Source of the DNA: Balneola sp. MJW-20
GTDB lineage: Bacteria; Bacteroidota; Rhodothermia; Balneolales; Balneolaceae
Assembly (NCBI RefSeq): GCF_040811775.1
Contig: NZ_JBFNXW010000001.1
Location: 744,001 to 808,000, forward strand
Reading direction: 5' to 3'
DNA length: 64,000 nt
A program made the position numbers and the translations under genes. Every line of letters starts with the position of its first letter. The stretch's first letter is position 1. Shown here one piece after another: positions 16,849 through 26,159 of the stretch. The notes under the pieces are model-generated. The model searched no databases. It was not told the origin of the DNA and was given only the letters and a program-made list of their open reading frames with translations.

Positions 16849-17916
16849 TTAACCGATCATGCGTCTGATCAGGAGAAAGAGAATCGAAGTAGGGTCTAAA
16901 GTACTGAAGCCTTTGATCGCGCGGTCAGCATCGAGCAGAGCTTCAAATACACGAGGCATGTCGTTATAATGAAAGCGGGAAGCATCGTCCCAAAGCTTGT
17001 TAAAGTACCAGCTGCTCTTGATTCCAAGTTCAGCCTGAACTTTACTTTGGCTCAATCCCTTTTCCGACAAACGACGTATCTGCCAGATATTTATGAACAC
17101 ACTGTTAAAGAACCCTACGATACGAATCAATTCTCCCGTATCTGACTTAGAGTGTTGCAATATCTGTTCCGAGATATAAAGAGATTGTTCCAGGTCTCTT
17201 TTCATGACCGCCTCTTTGAGCTCTATGGCCGTATAATCGCGATATGAGCCGATTACTTTCTTTACATGCTCATTATTGATGCTATCAGAAGTGTCCACAA
17301 AAGTGCACACTTTATCTATTTCTGTAGACAGTAGCTGCAGATCATTACCTACAAACTGACCCAACAGTTGTGCGGCTTCTGCATTTATTTTCTTTCCGTG
17401 CTTTTCTTTTGCCCAGGCAATGACCCAGTCCGGGATCATATAATCCGGAAGCTTTTCAAATTCATGAAAACCCACATTCTGATTCCGGGCAATTTTTTTA
17501 CCAAGATTGGTATTACCGGCAGGTTTTTTAGTGTCTATCAGGACCAGTAAGGTCGTGGGATTAGGATTCTCGAAATAGGCAATAAAGTCATTGATATGTC
17601 CTCTTTGAGAACTGCCATCTCCTCCACCCTTGTTGATCTGCAGAAAATTCCGGATGATCAATACTCTTCTTTCTGCCATCATGGGAAAAGAGCTGGCTAT
17701 TCCCAAAGCCTGAGCCGGAGAAATGTCCTGGCCGTATAGCAGATCAAAATTGAAATCTTTCTGGTCGGAAGGTATTACGGCTGAGAATTTTTCCAGCAGC
17801 AAGTCAAGATAAAACTCTTCTTCACCGAACAGATAATAGACCGGTTTAAGTTTACCGGATGCTATCTCTCCCGCTACCTGCTCAAAAACTGTTTTGCTGT
17901 TCTTCTTTGCCGCCAT
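16849..17916 (-). CDS. holA: DNA polymerase III delta subunit (clamp loader)
   Basis: This 355-residue protein matches HolA. The N-terminal region PVYYLFGEEEFYLDLLLEKF and then VLIIRNF form the AAA+-like delta fold, which lacks a functional Walker A as expected for delta. A helical collar domain fills residues ~230-350 (DYTAIELKEAVMKRDLEQSL). Delta opens the beta sliding clamp during replication. I place the start at the ATG at 17914-17916 (MAAKKNSK); an upstream TTG in the same frame would add 24 residues unlike the family. Its 3' end is 43 bases from the sigma gene start, so the two may be cotranscribed. Confidence 0.9.
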   Translation of the reverse strand: MAAKKNSKTVFEQVAGEIASGKLKPVYYLFGEEEFYLDLLLEKFSAVIPSDQKDFNFDLLYGQDISPAQALGIASSFPMMAERRVLIIRNFLQINKGGGDGSSQRGHINDFIAYFENPNPTTLLVLIDTKKPAGNTNLGKKIARNQNVGFHEFEKLPDYMIPDWVIAWAKEKHGKKINAEAAQLLGQFVGNDLQLLSTEIDKVCTFVDTSDSINNEHVKKVIGSYRDYTAIELKEAVMKRDLEQSLYISEQILQHSKSDTGELIRIVGFFNSVFINIWQIRRLSEKGLSQSKVQAELGIKSSWYFNKLWDDASRFHYNDMPRVFEALLDADRAIKGFSTLDPTSILFLLIRRMIG

Positions 17917-18020
17917 GTGTCGAAAGATACAGATTCTGAAATTATATTCTAATGCAGATCGGCTTTTGTACTGATCAATCCTGAGCAAGTCCGCCTGGAA
18001 TCGGGGAAGTCAAGAATGAA

Positions 18021-18042
18021 GCCGGATAATAACCAATCCGGC
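18021..18042 (-). terminator. Inverted repeat after the DsrE-like gene, possible weak terminator
   Basis: GCCGGAT (18021-18027) and ATCCGGC (18036-18042) form a 7-bp stem in the 179-base gap between the DsrE-like gene and holA. On the minus strand only a T-rich, interrupted stretch follows, so termination would be weak. A third CCGG copy at 18058-18061 offers an alternative pairing. Nothing else is visible in this gap. Confidence 0.3.
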
Positions 18043-18095
18043 ATAAAACTCAGTCTGCCGGAACAGATCTATAGTTAAAGTGCAGATGGTTAAGC

Positions 18096-18647
18096 CTAAT
18101 CGAAAACCAGTAAGTTATAACCTTGGTTCATATGTGTAGTTACAACCGTTAGCATAGACAGACCGATCTTTACCTGATCGTTCACTTCATTTTGCGGATA
18201 TTGTCTGGAAAGCAGTGATTGTCCACACACATAGATCTCTGCTCCGGCTTCTATGAGTGCAGCTATCAGAGGGATATTCGGGTTATCGAGATCATATTTA
18301 CGCCTGTAACCATCATTATTCAGGATCGTGTCGGTTGCACCCCCATGTACGGCTACCACTACCTTTAGGTCCTCTTTATTTACTCCTCCAAGGATGTGAA
18401 GATTCATCATCCGGGCAACGTTATTTAAACCAGGGTTTATGCTCTCTTTATCTCTCTGAAGCGTTTTGAGGTCAATCACAATCTTATATTCGTCTCCGGA
18501 TTCCGGCAGAACGGCATTCTCAATCTCATAGATCCCGCCAAAACCCTTTACTATCGGGAATTGTGCTTCTTGTCCGGAGGCGTTCATTGTCATTAGTGAG
18601 AGCAGCAGCGTTGACGCAATTGCGACAACCAAAGAGTACGTTTTCAT
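18096..18647 (-). CDS. Exported DsrE/DsrF-like family protein
   Basis: This 183-residue protein begins with a clear signal peptide (MKTYSLVVAIAS, cleavage near NASGQ), so it acts in the periplasm. The remainder fits the DsrE/F-like fold: YKIVIDLKTLQRD, RMMNLHILGGV, KVVVAVHGGAT and IYVCGQSL. The single Cys in the VCGQS strand is at the conserved reactive position of this fold. DsrE proteins in sulfur oxidisers carry sulfur on such a Cys; periplasmic single-domain members are of unknown role. A longer frame running upstream to 18824 overlaps asnS and is not credible; the ATG at 18647 follows the asnS stop by 29 bases. It is the third gene after the M16 peptidase and asnS. Confidence 0.82.
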   Translation of the reverse strand: MKTYSLVVAIASTLLLSLMTMNASGQEAQFPIVKGFGGIYEIENAVLPESGDEYKIVIDLKTLQRDKESINPGLNNVARMMNLHILGGVNKEDLKVVVAVHGGATDTILNNDGYRRKYDLDNPNIPLIAALIEAGAEIYVCGQSLLSRQYPQNEVNDQVKIGLSMLTVVTTHMNQGYNLLVFD

Positions 18648-18676
18648 AATTATCTGTTTTTGATTACCAACAGGGC

Positions 18677-20170
18677 TCAGGGTCTTAAGCGGCCCATCAT
18701 ACGAGGGAACGGAATAGTTTCTCTGACGTGAGACAAACCGCAGATCCATGCGACGGTTCTTTCCAGTCCCAGACCGAAACCGGAATGAGGTACCGTACCG
18801 TATTTCCTCAGATCCAGGTACCAATCAAAGGTCTCTTCATCCAGTCCTTCTTCCTCAATACGGGTTCTCATAAGCTCCAGATCGTCTTCACGCTGGCTTC
18901 CGCCTATGATCTCACCGTATCCCTCTGGTGCAAGCACATCCACTCCCAGGGCGTGTTTACCACTTTCATCCCGCTTCATGTAGAAAGCTTTGATCTCAGC
19001 CGGCCAGTGTGTGACCATCAGCGGAACATTGAATTGCATCATGAGAACCGTTTCGTCCGATCCTCCGAAATCATTACCCCACTCAAAGTTTCTGGCTGAT
19101 TTCTTCCATCCCGGAATGTTTCTCATATCCTCTTCAATCTGGTCGATTCTCGCTGAGATCTCTAACTGACGGGATTCGATCTGTTTCTTTCTCCACTTCT
19201 TAGCAGACCCATGCTCTTTTGCGATCTCTTCCTTTTCTTCTAGGAGATCTTCTTTTTCCTGTTCTCTGGATTCCATCATATCATCCAGCATTGCAGCAGT
19301 CTTATCACTCTTAAGAATATCGACTGCTTCCGTATAGGTCATACGTTCGAATGGTTTATTTACCAGCGGCTCAAGAGAACTAGTATCTCTTTCCAGGATC
19401 TCTAGTTCTTTTGCACGGTTTTCGAGTACGGTCTTCACAATGAACCGGATCATATCTTCTGCAAGATCCATGTTCATATTCAGATCATAATAAGCCATTT
19501 CGGGTTCGATCATCCAGAATTCTGTTAAATGGCGGCGTGTCTTGCTCTTTTCTGCTCTGAATGTAGGACCAAAGGTGTAGATCAGACCGTGTGCCATAGC
19601 CATGGCTTCTCCGTACAGCTGACCAGTTTGAGCGAGATAAGCTTTTTCTTCAAAGTAGTCGGTCTCAAAAAGTGTGGTTGATCCCTCTGCCTCATTCGGC
19701 GTAAAGATCGGTGAATCCATCTGAACAAAGTTCCTGTTCTGAAAGAATGTATGAATCGCAAAGATGATCTCATTTCTGACCCTCATCGCTGCCCATTGAC
19801 GCTGACTTCTCAGCCACAGGTGACGGTTATTCATCAGAAACTCAACTCCATGCTCTTTTGGAGTGATAGGGTAATCCTCCGCGACCTGGATCACCCTGAT
19901 ATCACTTACGTGCATCTCATATCCACCCACACTACGGTCATCTTCTTTTACCGTACCGGTGATCTCGAGAGAACTTTCCTGTCTGAGCGCATTGGAGTCT
20001 TCCCATACCTTTTCTTCAACATCATCCTGAGACACCACACACTGTGTTATACCGGTACCATCTCTGAGTTCAATAAAAACCAGGCTTTTGCTGCTTCTGA
20101 CGTTATACACCCAGCCTTTAAGGGTGACAGACTGATCTTTGTGTTCTGATAATTGGTTTACGTATACCAT
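18677..20170 (-). CDS. asnS: Asparaginyl-tRNA synthetase with a charged coiled-coil insert
   Basis: This 497-residue protein is a class II aminoacyl-tRNA synthetase of the Asp/Asn group. Residues 1-95 are the OB-fold anticodon-binding domain ([21 protein letters not shown]). Motif 2 is seen in [21 protein letters not shown] and motif 3 in [15 protein letters not shown]. The Asn-type context ([20 protein letters not shown]) favours AsnRS over AspRS. Compared with E. coli AsnRS (466 residues) there is an extra stretch at about 290-358, highly charged and helical ([20 protein letters not shown] onward), between the active-site strands. It probably forms a coiled-coil hairpin on the surface. It starts 22 bases after the M16 peptidase gene. 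Confidence 0.94.
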   Translation of the reverse strand: MVYVNQLSEHKDQSVTLKGWVYNVRSSKSLVFIELRDGTGITQCVVSQDDVEEKVWEDSNALRQESSLEITGTVKEDDRSVGGYEMHVSDIRVIQVAEDYPITPKEHGVEFLMNNRHLWLRSQRQWAAMRVRNEIIFAIHTFFQNRNFVQMDSPIFTPNEAEGSTTLFETDYFEEKAYLAQTGQLYGEAMAMAHGLIYTFGPTFRAEKSKTRRHLTEFWMIEPEMAYYDLNMNMDLAEDMIRFIVKTVLENRAKELEILERDTSSLEPLVNKPFERMTYTEAVDILKSDKTAAMLDDMMESREQEKEDLLEEKEEIAKEHGSAKKWRKKQIESRQLEISARIDQIEEDMRNIPGWKKSARNFEWGNDFGGSDETVLMMQFNVPLMVTHWPAEIKAFYMKRDESGKHALGVDVLAPEGYGEIIGGSQREDDLELMRTRIEEEGLDEETFDWYLDLRKYGTVPHSGFGLGLERTVAWICGLSHVRETIPFPRMMGRLRP

Positions 20171-20192
20171 AGGTTGATTCTACTGTTGGGTT

Positions 20193-21446
20193 TTAATTCT
20201 GCGGGGTAAGTACGGCTCTGACAAATTGCTCTGAATCAAAAAATTCCTGTGCAAATGCCATCAGATCGTCGGAAGTGACTGAGTCAATATTCTCAACCAG
20301 TTCATCAAGGGTGACGAACCTTCCAAAATACAGTTCCGACTTTGCCAGACGGGTCATACGGTTACTGGTACTTTCCTGTGAAAGTAATAATTTACCTTTA
20401 AGCTGTGATTTGGCTTCTGCCAGTTCTTTTGCCGGCACTTTTTTCTCCTTTATCAGATCCAGTTCTTTCTGAACGAGCTCGTGCACATGTTCCAGGTAGT
20501 TCTGATCAGTACCTACATATATTCCCCAGAGTCCTGAATCGGTATAAGACTGGTTAAAAGTCTGTACCGAATAGCAGTAGCCATATTTTTCTCTGATATT
20601 CTGATGGAGACGGGAACTCATCCCTCCACCCAATACGGTATTAGCCAGTAAAAGCAGGTATTTATCTTCATGGTCGAAATAGAGCCCTCTGCGACCATAT
20701 ACATAGTGTGTCTGTTCAATATCTTTTGTAAGACGGATATCGAGTCCTGTTTTCAGGTCTGGAAGTGAACTGTTTCGGGCCTGATCGTCTCTGTCCTTGA
20801 GCTTTGAGAAATAGATCTCTGAAAGAGATACGACCTTGTCATGATCTACATTTCCGGCTACTGAGATCAGTAAATTTCCCGGGAAATAGCGTTCACTCAT
20901 ATAGTCATACAGATCCTGACGGGTAAATCCGGATACCGTGTCTTCAAATCCAATAACCGGACGGCCTAATTCGTGTCCCTCGAACATCTTTGAACTGAAT
21001 TCCTCGAAAAGGTAGTCATCCGGTGAATCACGGTACATCTTCATTTCCTCAATGACGACTTTCTTCTCCTTTTCCACCTCTTCTTCCGGAAAAGATGGAT
21101 TCAAGACCATATCCGAAAGTACATCCAGGGCTTTCTCCAGCTGAGTGTTGAGACATCTGGCGTAATAGCAGGTATACTCGGATGACGTGAATGCATTCAG
21201 ATAGCCACCCACCGATTCCATACTTAAGGCAATATCGTAGGCTGACCGGCTATCGGTACCTTTGAATAGCATATGTTCCAGAAAATGGGTGATACCGGCC
21301 TGTTTTTCGGTTTCATTCCGGCTTCCGGTCTTTACCCAAATGCCAATCGAAATACTTTTAACGCTCTCAATATTCTCTGTTACAATGCGCAGACCGTTAT
21401 CAAGCTGCGTCTTGGTCACAAAATCGATCTCTTTGATGTTTTCCAT
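20193..21446 (-). CDS. M16 family zinc peptidase (processing peptidase-like)
   Basis: This 417-residue protein has the inverted zinc motif HxxEH in ITHFLEHMLFKG (His54, Glu57, His58), with the third ligand expected in the EKKVVIEEMKMY helix ~75 residues later. The C-terminal half (from ~220) is the second M16 domain, with the YGYCYSVQTFNQSYTDSG segment. The length fits single-chain bacterial homologues of mitochondrial processing peptidase beta. No signal peptide is visible, so it probably acts in the cytoplasm on peptides. It is first in a three-gene set with asnS and a DsrE-like protein. A TATATTTG box lies about 47 bases upstream of the start. Confidence 0.9.
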   Translation of the reverse strand: MENIKEIDFVTKTQLDNGLRIVTENIESVKSISIGIWVKTGSRNETEKQAGITHFLEHMLFKGTDSRSAYDIALSMESVGGYLNAFTSSEYTCYYARCLNTQLEKALDVLSDMVLNPSFPEEEVEKEKKVVIEEMKMYRDSPDDYLFEEFSSKMFEGHELGRPVIGFEDTVSGFTRQDLYDYMSERYFPGNLLISVAGNVDHDKVVSLSEIYFSKLKDRDDQARNSSLPDLKTGLDIRLTKDIEQTHYVYGRRGLYFDHEDKYLLLLANTVLGGGMSSRLHQNIREKYGYCYSVQTFNQSYTDSGLWGIYVGTDQNYLEHVHELVQKELDLIKEKKVPAKELAEAKSQLKGKLLLSQESTSNRMTRLAKSELYFGRFVTLDELVENIDSVTSDDLMAFAQEFFDSEQFVRAVLTPQN

Positions 21447-21492
21447 GTAAAATATAAAAATGTATGAATGAACTGCCTGTGCCGGCAGCTTG

Positions 21493-21500
21493 CAAATATA
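21493..21500 (-). promoter_or_regulatory. Candidate -7 promoter box for the M16-asnS-DsrE set
   Basis: A perfect TAnnTTTG match (TATATTTG on the minus strand) lies 47 bases ahead of the M16 peptidase start, in the spacer after the pnp terminator. A matching upstream TTTG is not clear. Confidence 0.35.
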
Positions 21501-21545
21501 CGAATGATCAGAGGTTTATTCAGCAGACTTATGAGTACACTGAAT

Positions 21546-21579
21546 AAAAAAAGGCATCTCCCTTTGGAGGAGATGCCTT
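21546..21579 (-). terminator. Intrinsic terminator after pnp
   Basis: An 11-bp stem (21551-21561 with 21569-21579, core AGGCATCTCC) is followed on the minus strand by seven T. It starts 18 bases past the pnp stop. Confidence 0.92.
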
Positions 21580-21596
21580 CGAATCTGTTGTCATCC

Positions 21597-23702
21597 TTAG
21601 TCTTCTTGATCGAGAAGAACTTTTCTGGACAGACGTAGTTTGTTACCCGGCTCGATCTTAAGCAGTTTAACTTCGATCTCGTCTCCTACTTTAAAGTAAT
21701 CAGAAACGTTCTCTACACGCTTATTGTCGATCTCCGAAATATGCAGCAGACCATCGCGGTTTGGAGCGATCTCCACAAAAGCACCAAAGTCTTTAATGGT
21801 CTTAACTACACCTTTATAGATCTCACCTTCTTCCAGGTGGCCTACAATAGCTTTAATTCTGTTCTTAGCGTTTTCAGCTTTATCAAGGCTGTCGGCAGAG
21901 ATGGTGATCTGACCTTTTCCGCTTTCGTCTTCTTCGATCCAGATTTCTGTATCTGTTTCTTTCTGAAGAGTCTGAATTACTTTACCGCCAGGACCGATCA
22001 CAGAACCGATGCTATCGCCGTCGATCTCCATTTTCAGGAACTGAGGTGCAAATTCAGAAAGCTGACCTCTTGGTTCAGTAATGGTCTCTGCCATTTTACC
22101 GAGAATATGCATTCTTCCGGCATGAGCCTGCTCCAGAGCTTCTTCCAGTACTTCAAAGGAAATACCCTGTACTTTCATATCCATCTGGCAGGCTGTGATA
22201 CCGTCGGCAGAACCGGCGGTCTTAAAGTCCATATCGCCCATGAAGTCTTCCTCTCCGCGGATATCGGATAAGACCACAGTGTTATTTTCTCCAACGATCA
22301 TACCCATTGCAATACCTGCAACCGGCTTTTTAAGAGGAACACCAGCGTCCATCAGTGCCATTGAGCCACCGCAAACAGATGCCATGGAAGAGGAACCGTT
22401 TGATTCGGTAATGTCGGAAATCACGCGGATCACGTAACCGAATTCATCAAAAGAAGGCATTAATTTTCTAAGAGCTCTTTCTGCAAGATGCCCGTGGCCG
22501 ATCTCACGACGTCCGGGACCTCTTAAAAATCCTGCTTCACCCACACTGTATGGAGGGAAGTTGTAATGCAGCATAAACTGCTTGGCTTCTTCGTCAAAAA
22601 GTGTATCAACACTTTGCTCATCTCTTTTGGTACCGAGGGTAACTGAAACAAGAGCCTGTGTTTCTCCACGTGTGAACAGAGAAGAACCGTGTGTACGTGC
22701 CAGGTATCCTACCTGAGTCCAGATATCCCGGATGTCTTCAGGAGAACGCCCGTCAATTCTTTTCTTCTTCTCAAGGATCATATTTCTGAGCTCATCTTTC
22801 TCGATCGTGCTCAGGATCTTCTTAACGGTTCCGATCTCTTCTTCATATTCTTCTTCGAGCTCAGCTACAACGCCATCTTTGATCTCTTTGATCTTCTCGT
22901 TGTATTCCTCTTTGCCCAATCCGATGTTGACTACCTCACGAATCTTCTCCGTAGCCAGTTCATTAACTTTATTTTCGATCTCTTCAGGATTGGTAGGCGC
23001 AACAAATTCTCTTTTGGGCTTACCAAATTCTTCTCTGAGCTCTTTCTGAAATTCACACAGAGTGATAATAGCGTCGTGAGCTGCCTTGATAGCTCCAAGC
23101 ATCTCTTTTTCAGAGATCTCCTCCATCTCACCCTCCATCATCAGCACACTGTCGGCAGTACCGCCTACGATCATATCAATGTCACTCTTTTCGAGCTCAC
23201 TGATGGTTGGATTAATGATGAATTCACCATCCACCCGACCAACTCTTACTTCGGCCATCGGGCCGTCGAATGGTACGTCAGAAAGGTGTAAAGCTGTAGA
23301 AGCACCAACGCCTCCCAGCACATCACCGTCATTTTCACCATCAGAAGAGAGTACGCTGCTTATGATCTGCGTATCATTAACGTAACCCTTTGGGAATAAT
23401 GGACGAAGGCTACGGTCGATCAGACGACTGGAGAGGATCTCCTTTTCTGAAGGACGGCCTTCTCTTTTTATGAATCCACCGGGAAACTTACCGGCAGCTG
23501 AAAAACTTTCTCGGTGATCTACGGTTAATGGGAAAAAATCCTGTCCCGGCTTTGGTTCCTTCGCACTAACTGCGGTGCAAAGAACCATGGTATCGCCCAT
23601 GCGGACTACCACAGCGCCATCGGCTTGCTTAGCAATCCGGCCTGTTTCAATTGAGAGCACCTTTCCTGGTGCAAATTCTACACTTCTAAAATCTTCTTTC
23701 AT
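21597..23702 (-). CDS. pnp: Polyribonucleotide nucleotidyltransferase (PNPase)
   Basis: This 701-residue protein has the standard PNPase order: RNase PH domain 1 (residues ~1-145, with FPGGFIKREGRPSE), a helical linker (~150-310, unusually rich in Glu/Lys), RNase PH domain 2 (~315-545, with RGETQALVSVTLG), a KH domain (~555-615, IGSVIGPGGKVIQ) and an S1 domain (~620-690, GVVKTIKDFGAFVEIAP). It degrades RNA 3' to 5' using phosphate and is a partner in mRNA decay. It lies downstream of rpsO, as in E. coli, but a strong terminator sits between the two genes, so pnp needs readthrough or its own promoter in the 75 bases before its start. Confidence 0.96.
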   Translation of the reverse strand: MKEDFRSVEFAPGKVLSIETGRIAKQADGAVVVRMGDTMVLCTAVSAKEPKPGQDFFPLTVDHRESFSAAGKFPGGFIKREGRPSEKEILSSRLIDRSLRPLFPKGYVNDTQIISSVLSSDGENDGDVLGGVGASTALHLSDVPFDGPMAEVRVGRVDGEFIINPTISELEKSDIDMIVGGTADSVLMMEGEMEEISEKEMLGAIKAAHDAIITLCEFQKELREEFGKPKREFVAPTNPEEIENKVNELATEKIREVVNIGLGKEEYNEKIKEIKDGVVAELEEEYEEEIGTVKKILSTIEKDELRNMILEKKKRIDGRSPEDIRDIWTQVGYLARTHGSSLFTRGETQALVSVTLGTKRDEQSVDTLFDEEAKQFMLHYNFPPYSVGEAGFLRGPGRREIGHGHLAERALRKLMPSFDEFGYVIRVISDITESNGSSSMASVCGGSMALMDAGVPLKKPVAGIAMGMIVGENNTVVLSDIRGEEDFMGDMDFKTAGSADGITACQMDMKVQGISFEVLEEALEQAHAGRMHILGKMAETITEPRGQLSEFAPQFLKMEIDGDSIGSVIGPGGKVIQTLQKETDTEIWIEEDESGKGQITISADSLDKAENAKNRIKAIVGHLEEGEIYKGVVKTIKDFGAFVEIAPNRDGLLHISEIDNKRVENVSDYFKVGDEIEVKLLKIEPGNKLRLSRKVLLDQED

Positions 23703-23777
23703 TACTATACTGTTGTCTTTTTTATCTGCTGTTGATACGTGAAAAACCAGATAGGATAAATGATCACGTATTTATTG

Positions 23778-23805
23778 AAAAAAGGCTCCCTGAGTGGGAG
23801 CCTTT
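23778..23805 (-). terminator. Intrinsic terminator after rpsO
   Basis: AAAGGCTCCC (23781-23790) pairs perfectly with GGGAGCCTTT (23796-23805) around a 5-base loop, with T-rich flanks on both strands. It lies 12 bases after the rpsO stop and ahead of pnp, like the t1 terminator of the E. coli rpsO-pnp operon. Confidence 0.88.
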
Positions 23806-23817
23806 AAAAAAATCAAA

Positions 23818-24087
23818 TTACTTACGGATACCGAGATCTGCGATGAGTTCTCTGTACTTCTCGATATCGTTCTTCATGAGGTAGTTGAGCAATCTTCTGC
23901 GCTTACCTACCAGCTTAAGTAGTCCGCGACGGGATGCATGGTCTTTCGAATTATTCTTCAGATGATCCGTCAGATCATTGATCCTTTTGGTCAACATTGC
24001 GATCTGCCCTTCTGTAGACCCGGTGTTTGTCTCGCTACCGGCGTATTTCTTAAAAACTTCTTTCTTTTCTTCTGCGGTTAAGCTCAT
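23818..24087 (-). CDS. rpsO: Ribosomal protein S15
   Basis: This 89-residue protein is the usual length of bacterial S15. It shows the family patterns [23 protein letters not shown] and then the 16S rRNA binding helices [22 protein letters not shown]. The start at 24087 (MSLTAEEKK) is chosen because the frame upstream adds 24 residues unlike S15. S15 is a primary 16S rRNA binder in the small subunit platform. The neighbour pnp matches the widespread rpsO-pnp order. Confidence 0.96.
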   Translation of the reverse strand: MSLTAEEKKEVFKKYAGSETNTGSTEGQIAMLTKRINDLTDHLKNNSKDHASRRGLLKLVGKRRRLLNYLMKNDIEKYRELIADLGIRK

Positions 24088-24426
24088 TGCGCTCTTTCTA
24101 TTAGTACTTAAAAACTTTTTATAGACGTCTAAGATAGGGTTTTTTGCTGAAAGCAACAATCCTGTGATATTAGAAAAATTTAGCGCTTAAGAACCCTTAA
24201 TAAATTTCGGGATCAGACAGATACGGACTTTCTTTATCATTGTAACTATATGGAATAAGTACGTTGATCCCCATGCTAAAGACGATCCGCATATATTTTC
24301 GAGTATCAACAGATCCTGCAACCTTCTTATAGATTATATTCCTTAAGTTGATCCTTATTATATGAATGGAGTTGTTTGATCTTTAGTTTTCCGAAGACTT
24401 AACAAGCTCTCATTAAAACATGATCA
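24088..24426. other. Divergent intergenic region between rpsO and the CDP-alcohol phosphatidyltransferase gene
   Basis: These 339 bases are AT-rich and hold the start regions of two divergent genes. I see no ORF with family resemblance, no tRNA fold and no strong hairpin. Short promoter-like patches exist on both strands but none matches a consensus well enough to call. It should contain the rpsO promoter and any S15 operator. Confidence 0.5.
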
Positions 24427-25188
24427 GTGTCCAAATTACCTAAAGCATATCAGTTTATTGATTTATCCGACTATGGCCGTCCGGTAGCACGGGTGATCGC
24501 CCGCTCCCTCAAGAATACCTCTTTTACTCCGGTTCACGTAACTATTGGTTTTATTATTTCCGGGCTTTTTGCGATCGCGTGTATTATATATGGTAATTAT
24601 GTTGCCGCTGCATTCTTTCTGATCTTTAAATCTATACTGGATGCTGCGGATGGGGAGCTTGCACGGGTTAAAGAAACTCCTTCTTATACCGGGCGATATC
24701 TTGATTCTGTAGCCGATGTGATCCTTAATCTTATGATACTGATCGCCATCTGGTTTATTACCGAATCCAGTATTCTGCATACTTTACTGGCCTTTGCAGG
24801 TCTACAGCTCCAGGGTACACTTTATAATTATTATTATGTGATCCTGAGGAATAACTGCAAAGGAGACACTACCAGCAGGATCTTTGAAGACTCAACCCCT
24901 GATGCCATGGAAGGCGAAAAACAAAGTGTGGTTAATATTCTTTTTCGTCTTTATAAGCTTTGCTATGGTTTTTTTGATAAGACTATTTACTTCCTCGACC
25001 GGTCGGCTGCAAAAGCAGATAAATTTCCTAAATGGCTGATGACAGCTGTCTCCACGTTTGGACTTGGTTTCCAGTTACTGATCATCAGCCTGATGCTGGT
25101 TGCAGGCTGGAAAGATTATATCATTCCTTTTTTCATTGTGTATACTATAATGATCGCAGTATTTATTGGTATCCGAAAAATGCTGTGA
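24427..25188 (+). CDS. CDP-alcohol phosphatidyltransferase family membrane protein
   Basis: This 253-residue protein carries the full family motif D-x2-D-G-x2-A-R-x8-G-x3-D-x3-D: DAADGELARVKETPSYTGRYLDSVAD at residues ~77-102, whose Asp residues bind the metal and CDP-lipid. About six hydrophobic helices surround it. Such enzymes swap CMP of a CDP-alcohol for another alcohol to make phospholipids or related lipids. The substrate cannot be told from sequence; phosphatidylglycerophosphate, phosphatidylinositol-type or other head groups are possible. The start is GTG at 24427: the ATG at 24420 is out of frame and soon stops. It stands alone, convergent with ribF (29-base gap). Confidence 0.85.
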   Translation: MSKLPKAYQFIDLSDYGRPVARVIARSLKNTSFTPVHVTIGFIISGLFAIACIIYGNYVAAAFFLIFKSILDAADGELARVKETPSYTGRYLDSVADVILNLMILIAIWFITESSILHTLLAFAGLQLQGTLYNYYYVILRNNCKGDTTSRIFEDSTPDAMEGEKQSVVNILFRLYKLCYGFFDKTIYFLDRSAAKADKFPKWLMTAVSTFGLGFQLLIISLMLVAGWKDYIIPFFIVYTIMIAVFIGIRKML

Positions 25189-25217
25189 GTTATATAGTGA
25201 ACAGAGTGATCACTTTC

Positions 25218-26159
25218 TTAAGCTGAAAGCTTTTCCAATATGGCCATTGAGGTCTTTTTATCCTCATCCAGCTGTGCTTTTAGTGATTCTATACCATTAA
25301 ATTTTACTTCATCCCTGATCCTGTCTATAAAGCGAACCTGCAGCTTTTTACCATATATCATCTGATCAAAATCGAAGATATTTACCTCCAGAGTTTTCTC
25401 TTCTCCGTCAAAGGTAGGTCTCATACCGATATTCATCATTCCACCATACCACTTATCTACCAGTCTCACTTTAACAGCATATACTCCGTTTTTGGGAATG
25501 ACCTTATTTTCTGATTCCGGCCTCAGGTTTGCAGTTGGATAGCCTATCTGTCGCCCTCTTTCATCACCATGAATAACAATAGCATTCAGAATATAGGGAC
25601 GGCCCAGTAATTGGCTGGCACGAACTACATCTCCCTCCTGTGATAATACTTTCCGGATCACCGTACTGCTTATCGTAGTATTACCCATTTCTCTTCGGGA
25701 TACCACATAGGAGTCGAATCCGAGTTCTTCTCCCAGAGTTTCTATGGTTTCGATCGTACCCTTGCGGTCTCTTCCAAAATGATGGTCATAGCCGATCACA
25801 AATTCTGAAACTCCGATCTTGTTGTAGATCACATTACGGACAAACTCTTCTGAGGTAAGAAGGGAGAAATCCCGGTCGAACGGGATCACAACCAGCAGAT
25901 CGATACCAATCTCCTCAAGAATTTCAGCTCTTTCTTTCAGTGTGGTAAGTAAATGGATCCCGTCTTTACCGGGATTGATAATATCTCTGGGATGAGGATC
26001 AAAAGAGACCACTACACTTCGGGCACCCCTTTTTTTCGCTTTTTCGACCAGAGTCTGCATAATGGCTTTGTGGCCTTCATGCACACCATCAAAGGTACCT
26101 ACGGTCAATACCGTATTATCTTCTCTAAGTACTTCCTGTAAATACTTTAATTCAGCCAT
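25218..26159 (-). CDS. ribF: Bifunctional riboflavin kinase / FAD synthetase
   Basis: This 313-residue protein has the two RibF domains. The N-terminal nucleotidyltransferase domain has TVGTFDGVHEGHKAIM (the G-x-F-D-G-x-H-x-G-H motif), VVSFDPHPRD and ISSTVIRKVL. The C-terminal kinase domain starts near 185 with GRPYILNAIVIHGDERGRQIGYPTANL (substrate motif PTANL), followed by GVYAVKV and the catalytic Glu in TLEVNIFDFD. It makes FMN and FAD. It is last in the rimP-nusA-infB-rbfA-truB-ribF string and overlaps truB by 8 bases. Confidence 0.95.
   Translation of the reverse strand: MAELKYLQEVLREDNTVLTVGTFDGVHEGHKAIMQTLVEKAKKRGARSVVVSFDPHPRDIINPGKDGIHLLTTLKERAEILEEIGIDLLVVIPFDRDFSLLTSEEFVRNVIYNKIGVSEFVIGYDHHFGRDRKGTIETIETLGEELGFDSYVVSRREMGNTTISSTVIRKVLSQEGDVVRASQLLGRPYILNAIVIHGDERGRQIGYPTANLRPESENKVIPKNGVYAVKVRLVDKWYGGMMNIGMRPTFDGEEKTLEVNIFDFDQMIYGKKLQVRFIDRIRDEVKFNGIESLKAQLDEDKKTSMAILEKLSA

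Noticed and set aside
18648..18824. N-terminal extension of the DsrE-like protein back into asnS
   Set aside because: The extension overlaps the asnS 3' end and would bury the signal peptide; the ATG at 18647 is better.
22689..23291. 200-residue open frame on the plus strand inside pnp
   Set aside because: It is fully antisense to a strongly conserved gene, has no family resemblance and reads as a shadow of pnp codon usage.
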